Assembly (NCBI RefSeq): GCF_037893015.1 | Contig: NC_133665.1 | Coordinates: 19,815,207-19,879,206 of the forward strand | Reading direction: 5' to 3' | Source: Macrotis lagotis | Taxonomy: Eukaryota > Chordata > Mammalia > Peramelemorphia > Peramelidae | Length of the DNA: 64,000 bases | In this document: positions 44,448 through 58,110 of the stretch, one piece after another | Numbering within the stretch: the stretch's first letter is position 1 | How the letters are laid out: every line of letters begins with the position of its first letter | Notes under the pieces: model-generated | Database searches by the model: none | What the model saw: only the letters and a program-made list of their open reading frames with translations | What the model was told of the DNA's origin: nothing | Made by a program: the position numbers and the translations under genes

Positions 44448-45475
44448 AATATCATACAATATAACATTTAATTATGTTGTGTTGACCTTTATCTTGTGTT
44501 TAGTGGTCTTGTTTCCTAAGCCAGACTGTAATAATTCAGCCTTTTCATTTAAAAATCCATATTTGGTTTGATTTTGCTGTTTTTTTCTTTCCTGAGAAGG
44601 GGAACATCTGGTCATTTCTCCTTTAGAGGCCCCTCTCTTAACTCTTTACAGGTCATCATTGCCCCCTTGATCAGTTCCCACCAGACACTTTAGGAGATGT
44701 ATAACCAATACTGATTGCTGTGGATGCAATGAAAGACCCAGTGGCCCTAGCTAATTCCTTTTGTCTGCAGCAAAAGTTCAAGATCTGAATTGGTGCTTTC
44801 CCCTTTTTCAGTCTCCACCCTTCTTCCTTCCTCTATTTTGACCCCATTTGTCACTGGGCTTTCTGTTTTAAAGCTCCTGGTTTTATTTTTGTCATACATA
44901 GTAGTACTCTCAGAATGTCCTTTGTATAACTGTGACCTTCAGGACATCTGTCCACTGTAGGTTGGTAAAGATTTGAATTGAACTTAATTGAGGTTTTCAT
45001 ACTGTAAGCAGATATCCCTCCCATCAGAGACCAAAGGGTATTTCCTTCTATTTGGGAGGTATACCAGAGTGATCAGGGAGAAAAGCACAACAGGAATTGG
45101 GTCCAGCACTGTTGCTGAAGTTTCCTAATCTAGAAGCCACATAGGATTGTAGGTGTGACTCCATAGAGCATGAGTAATATGAATGTCATTCCTATCAGGG
45201 TCATTCCAGGTGAAAGGAATTTTTGTCTGTGCTGCCAAAGCCCATGTTTTGTTTGGGTTTCAACCATAGTGGTACATACTTCTGGCCTTATAGGAGGTTT
45301 GATCAAGTCAATGTTATATTCAGATACTCTTATGTCCTTTTTCATGTCTCATGAACCTATTGAGGAGAATTTTTTTTTTTCTATCAGTCTAAGTGAATTT
45401 TCCCAATGGAGGGTCAACTTTTGGCTAAGGAGGCTAGTACTTCTTTATCATTACTTGAGGGGATATAAATCAATT
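44448..45475. other. Unclassified intron 1 DNA
   Basis: About 1 kb with no recognised repeat. Overlapping frames of 71 and 114 codons near 45130-45514 have no recognisable homology. Confidence 0.5.
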
Positions 45476-45479
45476 CATC

Positions 45480-45600
45480 GGCAAGCATTTATGTCAGTTC
45501 CTAAACATTTATAAATTGCCACTGAGTACCAAGCTCTGGAGATACAAAGAAGGCCTTTAATGAGCTCCCAGGATAAGGGTGGTTAGACCACAAAAAGAAG
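45480..45600 (-). mobile_element. L2 3' end fragment
   Basis: Reverse: accaagctctggagatacaa, aggcctttaatgagctccca. Confidence 0.6.
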
Positions 45601-45662
45601 AAAGGCTAATCTCCAGGCCCTAGAGTATGATGAAGTCCTGTAGCAGGTGAAAAACCTGAAAT

Positions 45663-45828
45663 GGGGCGGCTAGGTGGCGCAGTGGATAAAGCAACGGCCC
45701 TGGAGTCAGGAGTACCTGCATTCAAATCTGGTCTCAGACACTTAATAATTACCTAGCTGTGTGGCCTTGGGCAAGCCACTTAACCCCATTTGCCTTGCAA
45801 AAAAAAAAAAAACAAACCTAAAAAAAAT
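45663..45828 (+). mobile_element. CORE-SINE, near consensus
   Basis: Forward short SINE (ggggcggctaggtggcgcag), near consensus, with a two-part A tail interrupted by 'caaacct'. Confidence 0.93.
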
Positions 45829-45969
45829 GATGAATTGGCTACCCTCCTTAAATGAAAGAGGTGTGTATAAAGAATTTCCTCCAGTCCCACCTCCAGCCTC
45901 TAATCCAAGGGAGGGGATACAAAGAAACAAAAATAAAACAATACCTGCTCTCAGTGACTTTACTTGTCA

Positions 45970-46003
45970 AAAAAGGAAGACCATATATATGGTCTTCCTT
46001 TTT
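45970..46003. repeat. Perfect 34-bp palindrome
   Basis: Arms aaaaaggaagaccatat and atatggtcttccttttt are exact reverse complements with no spacer. It lies at the junction of a reverse L2 scrap and a TA-rich microsatellite. Confidence 0.95.
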
Positions 46004-46379
46004 GTATATATATAAAAATGTCATATATGTGTGTGTATATTTTTTACATATATATGTACATATAATGATTACTAGGTGGTTTGGGAGGATAGCAGCTGAA
46101 GTGTTAAATTCAGGATAGGAAAGAAGGTGAAGTTGAGAGAGGAAGGAGGGAAAACGGAGGTGAGGAGGGAGTGGACCGTTGCAAAGGTAAGGAGAGCAGA
46201 ACATAACTGAAAAATTAATTAAAGAAAAGGGGAGACCAGGATTTTGGAGTACAGCATATGATAAGAGAAATTCTCTCCTGATAACCTGCCATAGATTTTT
46301 CTTGCTGAGTTATGAACATTTATTTTTATTTTCTTTATATACTTGATACCTTTTGTCTCCACATATACTCTTTTCAATC

Positions 46380-46565
46380 CTCTCTCCTCAATTTTGACTT
46401 CAGATACTAGCTATATGATCCTGGGCCAGTCACCTAACCTTTGACTCATTTTCCTCAGCTGTACAATGGAGATAATAACAGTATCTTTTATGATTGATTA
46501 GATGAGATAGTATTTTAAAGCACTAAGCACATAGTAGATGCTTTATTAATGCTTCCTCCTTCCTA
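46380..46565 (+). mobile_element. MIR-type SINE
   Basis: Forward: gatcctgggccagtcaccta, cctcagctgtacaatggaga and aagcactaagcacatagtag. Confidence 0.7.
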
Positions 46566-46689
46566 GTTCCCAGCCTTTTTGCCATGAAGAGATTTTTCTT
46601 AGCTATACTAGTCATTTAGCTATTCAGAACCCATTAGTGGAAAAAAAAAAAGAGGAGCTAGTCTTTTCTTTTTTTGGAAATGGTCATTC

Positions 46690-46965
46690 ATGGCTTCTTT
46701 TCCTCATCTTTTTTGCCTAACCTGATCACTGAATGGGCATTGCCTTAATCAAACTGTGACCCAGGAAAGACCTAGTGTAAAAAGACCAAGGTCTTTTTTT
46801 ATTGTCTTTAGGGCCATTTCTAGTTGTCCTGATCTATATCTGGCCCCTGGACCCAGTTGACCCCAGCAGAGAAAGCACAGCACCCTTTACTCCAATCTAA
46901 TTCACTTGTTTGTTGTGGCATCACCTCCCTGTTGTCAAGCTCTTCTTTTAAGGACAGATAAGCCA
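46690..46965 (+). mobile_element. SINE with Mar-1-like tail but a different head
   Basis: The second half (agggccatttctagttgtcc, ggacccagttgaccccagca, tggcatcacctccctgttgt) equals the long CORE-SINE tail. The first half (gatcactgaatgggcattgc, gtgacccaggaaagacctag) is not the tRNA/CORE head. Confidence 0.65.
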
Positions 46966-47029
46966 CTGTCGATGTCTTTGTTTACATTGTTGTAGTGGTT
47001 GTGTGTATAATTCTTTTTGTTGGCTCATT

Positions 47030-47680
47030 TTGATTTTTATCATTTCATAAAAATCGCATTTTTCTCATAATTTTGTCATTTGTTATTTCTCATTTCTTAA
47101 TGAACTGTAATTCTATTACATTATAGACAATTTTAAAAAGACAGTAAAACCTGTCCCCCAGTTATTGGACACTCATTTTGTTTCCAGTTCTTGGCTACTT
47201 CTTTGCCATTCTGGCATATTGAACCAAGACTTCCTTTCATTCCCTTGGCATATGTACCTAATAGTAGGATTTCTGAGTTCAACATACTCAGTATTTTTCT
47301 TCTATGATTTCTTTTTTTTTTTAAGATTTTTTTTGCGAGGCAAATGGGGTTAAGTGGCTTGCCCAAGGCCACACAGCTAGGTAATTATTAAGTGTCTGAG
47401 ACCGGATTTGAACCCAGGTACTCCTGATTCCGGCGCTGGTGCTTTATCCACTGCACCACCTAGCCGCCCCTTCTTCTATAATTTCAAAGTTGGGCCACTC
47501 CATAGCTCCACCAACAGTGTATTAGTGTGTCTTCTTTGGCCCCCTCTAATGACTGTTTGCATTCTTGTCCTCTTTGCCAGTTTGCAAGGGGGATTTGGTG
47601 AAACCTCAGAGTTTTCATCTGCATTTCTTTTATTCTTAGAGGTTAGAGTTTGTTTTGATGGTGCCATTTATTTATTTATT
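47030..47680 (-). mobile_element. Old L1 ORF2 fragment, split by a SINE
   Basis: Reverse: agttattggacactcatttt and agttcttggctacttctttg on the left; cactccatagctccaccaac and gatttggtgaaacctcagag on the right of the SINE at 47312-47470. Confidence 0.7.
47312..47470 (-). mobile_element. CORE-SINE nested in old L1
   Basis: Reverse short SINE. Repeat ttcttctatgatttc (47297-47311) versus ttcttctataatttc (47471-47485). Confidence 0.94.
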
Positions 47681-47689
47681 GCAATTATT

Positions 47690-48674
47690 TTGAAATACTT
47701 TTTAATCTCAATGCTTTTCCTTTATAAAGTCTTTTCTTTAGTTAACAAATGCTTAATATTTTGTGACCCTAAAAAGACTCCTTAAAAAAATCTTAGCTCT
47801 TATTTATGTCCCTTCTAATTCTAATGTTCTTTGTTTCTATGATTCTAGAATTCATTTAAAAATCTAACAAGTAAAGAACACCATAGAAAACTTTTGTTTG
47901 CATATGTTGAAATTTGATAATATTTGCAAAAAATTCCAATTTGCTTGCCACCCTTCCAGGAATTTTTAAAATATTATGTAAAAGCAAGATGTAGCTCTAT
48001 TCGTACTTTCATGTTTATTGGTTGACGTTGTCTACTTTGGTCTTATTTTCCCCATAAGATTGTGTTTGGATATTCTCTTCTCAAGGTTTACTGTCTGGAA
48101 GAATGCAGCTGGACTCTCTCCTGAAATTTAGAGGATTCTGACAGTATTTTTTTCTCTTTCAACAAGTGGAAATAACTGAATTCTTAGCACTTATTTGTAA
48201 AGACTAATTAATTGAAAGAGGAAATAGTCAAAAGGCAGGTTTTTTTCCCTCAGTAGTCTACTATAGGCAAGCCTCCTCCTTACTAGCACCCACCATATTC
48301 TGAATTTTGATTCATTGTGGGATATGTGGTGCTGAGGTTGGTGTTCCTCTGGATAGTGACTGGTGGAGGGGGTCTCTTCAGAGGGCTTTGTATCTCCAAG
48401 GCCATAAAGTCTTTTTTTCCCATTACTTTCCCCTTCCTTCATTTTCTCCCCCCCCAAAAAAAGAAAAGAATTTATCTCGAAAAAACTGCTATTATGACAT
48501 CTTGGGCTACTGTTTCCTTGTTCTGTTTTGTGGTACATTCCTCAGGTGTCAAAATTGCTAATCATGGTTCTAGAGTCTGGGTCAGGTCCTTAGAGGAAGT
48601 CACTGAAGCTTTGAGCATGGGTCTTGCTTGGTGTCCTGATTCCATTAACAGAACTTCATTTTTTGTTTCTCTAG
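47690..48674. other. 3' end of intron 1, no recognised repeat
   Basis: About 1 kb before exon 2. The acceptor region is tttttgtttctctag. Open frames at 48191-48700 on both strands are chance; the + strand frame partly overlaps exon 2 in a different frame. Confidence 0.55.
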
Positions 48675-48860
<186 letters not shown>

Positions 48861-49169
48861 TGAATTTTTTCTTGGTGTGTTTTGTTGGGGGTGGAAGTAG
48901 GGGAGGGAACAGACAAGTTGAGGTCACCAGCATATGCTTGAGAGAATTTTGCTCTTTCTGTTGAGTAGGCAATCAAACTTCATTTAATTGAAATTCAACC
49001 ACCAGAATCCTAAGATAGCTAGAAATTAAAAATAATTTATTGCTACATGTTGTTTTGCTATTGCAGTCATTCTGAATACATATCCCTCCATCTATCCTGC
49101 ATAGTTTTCCCATATAGAAGAAGAAAAAAGTTAAAACAAAACCAACCAATTCACTACTTCCTCTAATAA

Positions 49170-49330
49170 CAAATACAAGCAAGTACTAAAAACTGGGGAT
49201 ATAAAGAAGGCAGAAAATAATATCTGTCTTCAAGGAGCATTCATTCTCATGGAGATAACATGTAAATGACTAAGCACATATAAGTCACATACAGCATTAG
49301 CAGCTGGGGGCCTGGCATCTTGCCAAAGAT
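49170..49330 (-). mobile_element. L2 3' end fragment in intron 2
   Basis: Reverse: caagcaagtactaaaaactg, gggatataaagaaggcagaa, caaggagcattcattctcat. Confidence 0.65.
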
Positions 49331-49390
49331 AGGATTGATTTTGGGTCTTGAAGGAAGCCAAATTGTGTCAGCTAAAATGGAGAAGTGAAA

Positions 49391-49655
49391 TGTCTTCTTC
49401 AAGGACAAAGGACAAAAAACTCAGGAAGGAGGGACAGTGTACTTTAAAAGGTTTTCAACAAGTAGTTAAAATGAAGGGAAGTTTCTGAATAATCTTGTAC
49501 TGAAAATTAGCAGGAAGGACTCCCTACCCTGATTCAGCCTTTTACCTGAGTTAACTGAGGTGTGAAACTATAATTTGGGAACATGCATTCATTCTTGAAT
49601 TGTGCCAAACCAGATAATTTGAATATCTCTGAATGGTAGGTTTTAGAGTTTGCAG
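49391..49655 (+). repeat. Local duplication in intron 2, copy 1
   Basis: Matches 50357-50625 in the same orientation, with runs such as acaagtagttaaaatgaagg and actataatttgggaacatgc shared exactly. Offset about 970 bp; about nine-tenths identical by eye with several small indels. Confidence 0.88.
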
Positions 49656-50129
49656 ATGAATATTTATTACATTCCACATCCCTAGGCTACCACCTCTCCA
49701 AGAAAATGAGTGGAGTGTATTTCTGCTTTTCTTTTTTGTGACCAACCTTAGTCCTTATAATTACACAGCATTCAGATTGTGGTTGAAATTTCTTTTGACT
49801 TTAAAAAGAGACATGCCAGTGACAAGAAAACAAGTTTATCAAAGAATTATTTCTAAGAAAAAAAAAATTGTCTTCAATAGTATGTCTGTTTCTTTTGCAG
49901 TATTCTTTTGAATACCTTCATTTTAATTTTCTTTGCCTTTTAAATCTGTCTCAGTTCCTTCCCCAGTGGCAACAGATGTTAAGACTGATGCAACTGGGTC
50001 ATTAAAGACAACATAGTTCTGTTCACTGGTTTGTACTCAGTAAAGAAACCCTGAGGGTCTTGCCCTCCCAGTTTGATTTTCCTTTTTGACTTGGTAAAAG
50101 TGGTTATTCTTGACCTTTTTGCCTCATCT

Positions 50130-50392
50130 CTCTCTTACCTAGGCCTAATCACTGAATAGGGTGTTGTCTCAGGGAAACTGAGACTTGCCAGTTACTTTAG
50201 CTTAAAAAGGCCAGTGTCTCCCAATGCATCTAGGGCCATCTTCAGTTATCCCAATTCATATCTGGCCACTGGACTCAGATGGCTGCAGGCTGGAGGCTTT
50301 GCACAGCCCCTCTTCACTTATATCAATTCATTATATGTCATTACATCATCTCCCTGATATCATTGTCTTCTTCAGATGCAAAGGACAAACAA
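50130..50392 (+). mobile_element. SINE with Mar-1-like tail and alternative head
   Basis: First half cctaatcactgaatagggtg and gggaaactgagacttgccag; second half catctagggccatcttcagt, ctggccactggactcagatg and attgtcttcttcag. Same build as 46690-46965. It abuts copy 2 of the local duplication. Confidence 0.65.
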
Positions 50393-50625
50393 AGTAAGGA
50401 AGGACAGTGGACTTTAAAAGTTTTTTTCAACAAGTAGTTAAAATGAAGGGAAGTTTCTGAATAACCTTGAAAATTAGGAAAGATTCCCTATTCCTTTTCA
50501 ACCTTTTACCTGAGTTAACTGGGGCGTGAAACTATAATTTGGGAACATGCATTCACCTTGGGATTGTGCCAAACCAGGTACTTGGAATATTTCTGGATGG
50601 TAGGCAAATTGCAAGTTTGTGAAAC
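50357..50625 (+). repeat. Local duplication in intron 2, copy 2
   Basis: Partner of 49391-49655. Its left edge overlaps the terminal bases of the adjacent SINE. Confidence 0.88.
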
Positions 50626-50765
50626 ATGTTTTTGGACTTATATTTTCAATTGTAATTTATTCTTGACATACATATTTTAGGCTGCTATAGGGGAAACTCT
50701 GCTCTTTGTTGACCACTTTTGGGGAATAGTGCCTCTGCTTGACCTGAAAACAGTCCAACCTTTGC

Positions 50766-50828
50766 TTATTTGAGTATGGATTGTTTGTATCCCCTTTGAT
50801 TATTTGAGTATGGATTGTTTGTGTCCCC
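50766..50828 (+). repeat. 34-bp period tandem duplication
   Basis: Two 29-bp matching units (ttatttgagtatggattgtt onward) at 50766-50794 and 50800-50828 with one mismatch. Confidence 0.9.
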
Positions 50829-51396
50829 AAGATTGCATTCTCTACATGAGTTTACCTCATTTTAACTTTACTTCACTGTGGTTATCCCTACTCTTATGTG
50901 AGATTTGACTGATCTCCTTATTAGAGTATAACCCTAATCTTTGCCTTTAGATCTGCAGTAGCAATGACTCAGTTAGATGGTTATCAGCAAGGTGTACAAA
51001 AATACACCAGTGAAATAATATTCTTTGCAACCTACCAGGGAGATGTTGTCACATTTATCAAGGACATTTCATCACTTATATTAATATATTAGTGGGTATG
51101 TACTCACTCCTTCAGGGTATTGTCTTCCAATGTAGAACAAAGACTTCATCTTTTAAGGTGACCAGGATCTCTTGGTCACATTCTCTTAATATTTAGGGCC
51201 AATTTTTTCTTACTTTCTTGAGAACGCAAGGTAAATCTGCTATGGTAAATCTACTATGGAAGAAGGAAATTGACTCCCTAATTAGATATATATATCTTCC
51301 GTTATTCTTCTCCTTGTCTAGACTATGTTCTCTTTAATCAGTAGATAATAATCATTTGTGGACTGAAAGACCCTGAGACCCTGATTACCATTTCTA
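50829..51396. other. Unclassified intron 2 DNA
   Basis: No gene or confident repeat; AT-rich. Confidence 0.5.
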
Positions 51397-51416
51397 CCCC
51401 CCCCCCCCCCCCCCCC
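51397..51416 (+). repeat. C20 homopolymer before exon 3
   Basis: Twenty consecutive C, ending 47 bp upstream of exon 3. It may form an i-motif, or a G-quadruplex on the other strand, and may bind poly(C)-binding proteins (inference). Confidence 0.95.
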
Positions 51417-51430
51417 ATGAGGAATGCTGA

Positions 51431-52490
<1,060 letters not shown>

Positions 52491-52493
52491 ATA

Positions 52494-52665
52494 ACTAGCA
52501 TTTATATGCCTCTTTAAGGTTTGCAAAATGATTTACAAATGTATCATTTCATCCTAATCCCAGGAGATAGGTGCTATTTATTATTCCCATTTCACAGATG
52601 AGGAAACTGGGACAAACAGACTCTAGGGCCAACGCTCTATTTACTGAGCTATCTAGAGGGAATTG
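52494..52665 (-). mobile_element. MIR copy in intron 3
   Basis: Reverse: ctttaaggtttgcaaaatga, gagataggtgctatttatta, cccatttcacagatgaggaa. Confidence 0.75.
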
Positions 52666-52802
52666 TGAATTATCACACTGAAAGTTGCCCTTTTGAAAGG
52701 GGAAAATGACTTTCTAATAGAATAATGGATCATGGGCATGACGATGCCATAGAATTGTAGAGCTGGAAGAAACTCTAGAAATCATCTAGTCTAATACTTT
52801 TG

Positions 52803-52956
52803 AAGTTTTTTTTTAGTTTTTTTTACAAGGCAATGGGGTTAAGTGACTTGCCCAAGGCCACACAGCTAGGTAATTATTTGTCTGAGGCTGGATTTGAACT
52901 CAGGTCCTCCTAACTCCCGGGCTGGTGCTCTATCCACTGCACTACCTAGCCTCCCC
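52803..52956 (-). mobile_element. CORE-SINE in intron 3
   Basis: Reverse short SINE with a small CORE deletion (ggtaattatttgtctgagg). It is flanked by agtctaata repeats and sits in an older repeat related to 40305-40470. Confidence 0.9.
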
Positions 52957-53031
52957 AGTCTAATAATACTTTTATAGAGAAGGAAAAGTCCCTTATGTTA
53001 ACATGTATATAATTACTGTGGATGGACAAAG

Positions 53032-53032
<1 letters not shown>

Positions 53033-53078
<46 letters not shown>

Positions 53079-53127
53079 CATATATATACATATATATGCA
53101 TATATATATATGTATATATATATATAA
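53033..53127 (+). repeat. (TG)21 followed by a TA-rich tract
   Basis: Perfect TG repeat 53033-53074, then TATA/CATA sequence to 53127. A CA-repeat tract of the opposite sense follows at 53225-53251. Confidence 0.95.
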
Positions 53128-53427
53128 TACATACATGCATACATATAAATAATCTTGTTTGGTTCCCCTAATCTGGTTGCCTGAGGGTTATTGTGAGGAT
53201 CAAATAAGACATACATTTGTACACACTCACAAACACACACACACACACACATCATTTTCTTATTATGATATTTATATTTTTATCATTATTTTATTGTTTT
53301 AGGTCTTATTGTTGTTATTGTAATATCTTGATTTTGGCCATGCATTAGAATGGTACACAGTTAGCTGAATGCCTTGTTGGATTCCCTAATGTATCTTGGT
53401 GATATTTTTCATTTAATTCTTGGAAAA

Positions 53428-53562
53428 TAGTTTATTTAAAAAATACTTAACGTAGAAAGGACTGACCCTCAGTTCACTTCTTGAAAAAAATTACTGATAA
53501 ATGTTGTCTTACACAACAAAGTATAGTTCCTTAAAGTAGTTAAGCAAAATGAGACTTAGCTT
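53428..53562 (+). repeat. Unnamed repeat, copy in intron 3
   Basis: Similar in the same orientation to 55545-55672: aatagtttatttaaaa, attactgataaatgttgtct, then agttccttaaagtagttaag. No family recognised. Confidence 0.6.
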
Positions 53563-53574
53563 TTATTATTGTTC

Positions 53575-53700
53575 ATCAGCAATCATTTATTACTTACTGT
53601 AGGACAGGTACAAGAAGTTCTGGGGATTCAAAGAAAAGCTAAAAAGTGGGGATATAGATTTTTGTGTTGAAGGAACTGTCATAAGAGTAGTGTCTCTGGA
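53575..53700 (-). mobile_element. L2 3' end fragment
   Basis: Reverse: atcagcaatcatttattact, caagaagttctggggattca. Confidence 0.6.
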
Positions 53701-54082
53701 TCTCCTTTTTAGATCAGTTTACCAGTCCAAAGTGCTACAGACTGACCAAGTATATAAATTCTTTGCTGTGGACCAGCTCTTCCCTTCTGTACTCTCTGTT
53801 CTGTGTATCATTAGTAGGTGACTGAGAGCTGAGGAGGAGGAAAAGTCCAAACTTGAGAAGGTGGAATCAATTTTTAAAAAAAAAAATCACTTGGTAGGTT
53901 TTTCTTTTTCTTTTAAGAAATACAGATGTTTGATAGTCATAGTTTTGTTTACTAGTAAAAATTTGTTGATCTAAATTTGGGTAACATTGGCTGGGAGAAA
54001 CTTCTTTTGGTTCTCTTAGTCTGTTATGCACTCAGACTCTTGTGAAGACTCAGAGAAACATGTCATCTTCTTAATTATTTCT
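53701..54082. other. Unclassified intron 3 DNA
   Basis: No feature recognised. Confidence 0.5.
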
Positions 54083-54145
54083 TCTGTGTGTGTATGTGTA
54101 TGCGTGTGTATGTCTGTGTCTGTTTTGTGTTCATTTCTTTTCTAG
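54083..54145 (+). promoter_or_regulatory. ABCC1: UG-rich acceptor region of intron 3
   Basis: TG-dominated tract (tgtgtgtgtatgtgtatgcg...) leading into ttcatttcttttctag. In RNA this is UG-rich, a composition bound by CELF-type and TDP-43 proteins in other genes (known in general; unproven here). Confidence 0.7.
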
Positions 54146-55540
<1,395 letters not shown>

Positions 55541-55544
55541 AAAT

Positions 55545-55672
55545 AGTCATTTAAAAGTGCTTTAAGTGGAAAGGGCCAAGCCTTAGCTCATTATTTAAAA
55601 ATTACCAATAAATTTTGTTTTAACAAACAAAAGTAGTCCTTTAAAAGAGTTATGAAGAAATCCAATTGATTC
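55545..55672 (+). repeat. Unnamed repeat, copy in intron 4
   Basis: Partner of 53428-53562: aaatagtcatttaaaagtgc, aattaccaataaattttgtt, agtagtcctttaaaagagtt. Confidence 0.6.
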
Positions 55673-56225
55673 TTTCTGTAGTTTTGGGAATTTGGGGAAT
55701 GGACCTATAATTTCTTTCCTATAGGGAATTTTAATGTGGAATTCCCTTTGTCAAAACCAATTATCTCCTGTTCTGCAGGTTACAGTCTCAGAGAACTATC
55801 TAGGACCCTGAGAAATTAAGAGACTTGCTTTTTAAGATAACATAGTCAGTATGGATTAGAAGTGGTACTTTGAATACAAGTTTTCCTGGCTAGCTTTCTG
55901 TCCATATTATATTGTGTTTCTACAAGTAGTTTTTCTTATTCCTCAAATAGATCCACATTCCAAAGCAGTATTTCTTTAGAGTAGTTTTCAGATTTTAAAT
56001 TCCTGTTTATATCTGGTAGGTTCATTTCGTATTAGTGATAGGAGTAGACAGAGTAGAATATATAGAGAGTCTCAAGGTGGATATTTTTTGGTTGGGGTGG
56101 TTGGAATCAGAGTTGGCATGTTCTCGGTATCTGTTCTTGTCTCTGTATCTCCCCTTCCATTAGCACCCTCAAGAGTGGAAGTTCTGAAAGTTGGGTCTTT
56201 TCTTGTCTTTTCCTCTTGTGTTCAG
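55673..56225. other. 3' part of intron 4
   Basis: A MIR-like scrap near 55800-55890 (agaaattaagagacttgctt). Otherwise unclassified up to the exon 5 acceptor. Confidence 0.45.
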
Positions 56226-56351
56226 AGCGATGAAATCGATGTATTTCGTGATGTCACGTTCTACATTTACTTTGTCCTGCTACTGATTCAGCTGATACTG
56301 TCCTGCTTCTCAGACCAGTTGCCCCTCTTCTCAGAAACCACTGCTGACCAT
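56226..56351 (+). CDS. ABCC1: ABCC1 coding exon 5 (residues 164-205)
   Basis: 42 codons between tcttgtgttcag and gtaagt, phase 0, 126 nt as in human. It encodes [10 protein letters not shown] then TM5 of TMD0 (about 173-191, [18 protein letters not shown]), then [14 protein letters not shown], the start of the L0 linker that couples TMD0 to the ABC core. Human has DAQVDLFRDI and SDRSPLFSETIHDP at the matching places. Exon 6 should begin with an Asn-Pro-Cys-Pro-Glu-Ser type linker sequence. I read the remaining 7.6 kb and do not see it, so the gene continues beyond the right edge. Confidence 0.96.
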
Positions 56352-56890
56352 GTAAGTAGGAAGAAAGAGACCATTGTGAATGTGTGTATGTATGTCCATA
56401 TATGTGTATAGGGTTGGGGGCTTGTCCTTACTCTCAGCCTGAAGATGATCATATCAATATGGTTAGGATATCACAATTTCTAAGAAAATAGTATGGATTG
56501 GAGCAGAAGGGAGAGAGCCCTGTCATCTCTCCTATATAGGTTCAAAGGGAACTGCATTCTTTTGTGTGTGTGAAGCATTATTTGTAGCCTGCCATCTGTG
56601 ACTTGGAGATTTTTATAGTGAGAACAGTTTTCTGGCTGTTGAAATACACTTGACTTGGCCTGGGTTGACCTGGACCTGGGCCATTGGCTTTATGTAGGAT
56701 TGATCATTTGATGTCTGGCCAATTTAAATGGAACGGGGGGAAGGTCCTCTGGCAATGAGATTTAAAAAAAAAATAAAAGAAAGGAATCTTTCAGCTCAGG
56801 TATCAAGGGGGTAAGGAGGAAGGAGAGACCTGAAATTTCTGCCTGGAGACCTGGCTCTGCTGAGAAAATGAGCCCTTGGAGAGTTTAGTT

Positions 56891-56894
<4 letters not shown>
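56352..56894. other. Start of intron 5, unclassified
   Basis: No recognised repeat or gene. Confidence 0.5.
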
Positions 56895-56961
<67 letters not shown>

Positions 56962-56965
56962 GTGT
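56895..56965 (+). repeat. (TG)21 with (TATGTG)n extension
   Basis: Perfect TG repeat 56895-56936 followed by several TATGTG units. The open frame read through it on the - strand is a shadow. Confidence 0.95.
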
Positions 56966-57960
56966 TCTTTCCTTGCAACATCACTTCTTTAGGGAGCTCA
57001 TATTAAATGGATATGCCTGTGGTATTGGACTGGGAAATGAAGACAATATATTTGATAGAATGGTTAATTAAAAGTCTATAACATGGGTCAAATACATAGA
57101 TAAAACCAAAAATATGTTTCTACAAGTACTGAGTTTCTGATTAATGAAGTGGTAGGTGGGGCGAAGAGAAGAGGCACCTTAAATTTCATTCACTGACTGG
57201 AAAGCTTTAGGATAAATCATTATCTTTCTGCCTAAAAATTCAGGAAAACTGAAGAGAAGATGAAGAGATTCTGCATGCCGACTCCATTGGGGATTAAGAT
57301 AAGAGTTTTCATGTCCTTCCTGAGTGCACTAACAGGATGTATAATAGAATTAATGTTGCTTTTTTCATTTCTTTCTCTTCTCTCTTCCCTCTACTCCCCT
57401 TTGCCTGCATCAGGCTGTGGTATTCTTTTGAAAGAATGCCATTTTCAGTACCCAGCCTTGGTAGGCAAAGGCTGGAGTGTACAGGACCAGGGAATGTTCC
57501 CATGTACTCTCTGTTTTTAGAGAGACTTTTGGAAACTCTCAGCTAGACCATGGTAGTTACCCTTAAATCTGAGATGAATGATAGGTTGCAGAGAAAAATG
57601 GGTGGGGAAGCAGGTCTTTGGAGGGGGGAAAGTTACATTATTTCTAGGAATAAAAGAACAATCCCCAAATGCAAGTGTGGCAGCAACCTCTGCTGGTGCG
57701 AGTCTTGTCTCCACAGAAAATTTTGCTAAAGATAGTGTTGAAATTGGCTGTTGACAGCATCTAGTGAGCTTTACAGTTTTCATAGAGCAGGTAAAAATTA
57801 ATTGCTTTAGTTGCTTCACTTACATCAGCCAAGTTGGCAAATATTTGTGTGGGCTGGTAAATTTTTTGGCATTTAACTACATGGCTGGCTAAGCATATGT
57901 TGTTTAGATTACAGGATCTATTCAGTTGGCTAACTTTTTTCTTTCCTTTTAAATAATAGT
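56966..57960. other. Unclassified intron 5 DNA
   Basis: About 1 kb of apparently unique sequence. Overlapping frames at 57260-57819 have no homology I can recognise, and I see no exon 6. Confidence 0.5.
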
Positions 57961-57961
57961 T

Positions 57962-58110
57962 TTGGGGCAGCTAGGTGGTGTAGTGGATAGAACACCAACC
58001 CTGGAGTCAGGAGGACCTGAGTTCAAATGCAGCCTCAGATACTTAATATTTACCTAGCCCTACCATGAGCAGTCACTTAATCCCATTGTCTTAAATAAAA
58101 ATAAAACAGT
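57962..58110 (+). mobile_element. CORE-SINE, diverged
   Basis: Forward: ggggcagctaggtggtgtag, gagttcaaatgcagcctcag, then a degenerate CORE. Confidence 0.85.

Noticed and set aside
52946-53255. Open frames made of Thr-His and Tyr-Ile repeats
   Set aside because: Translation of TG/TA microsatellites.
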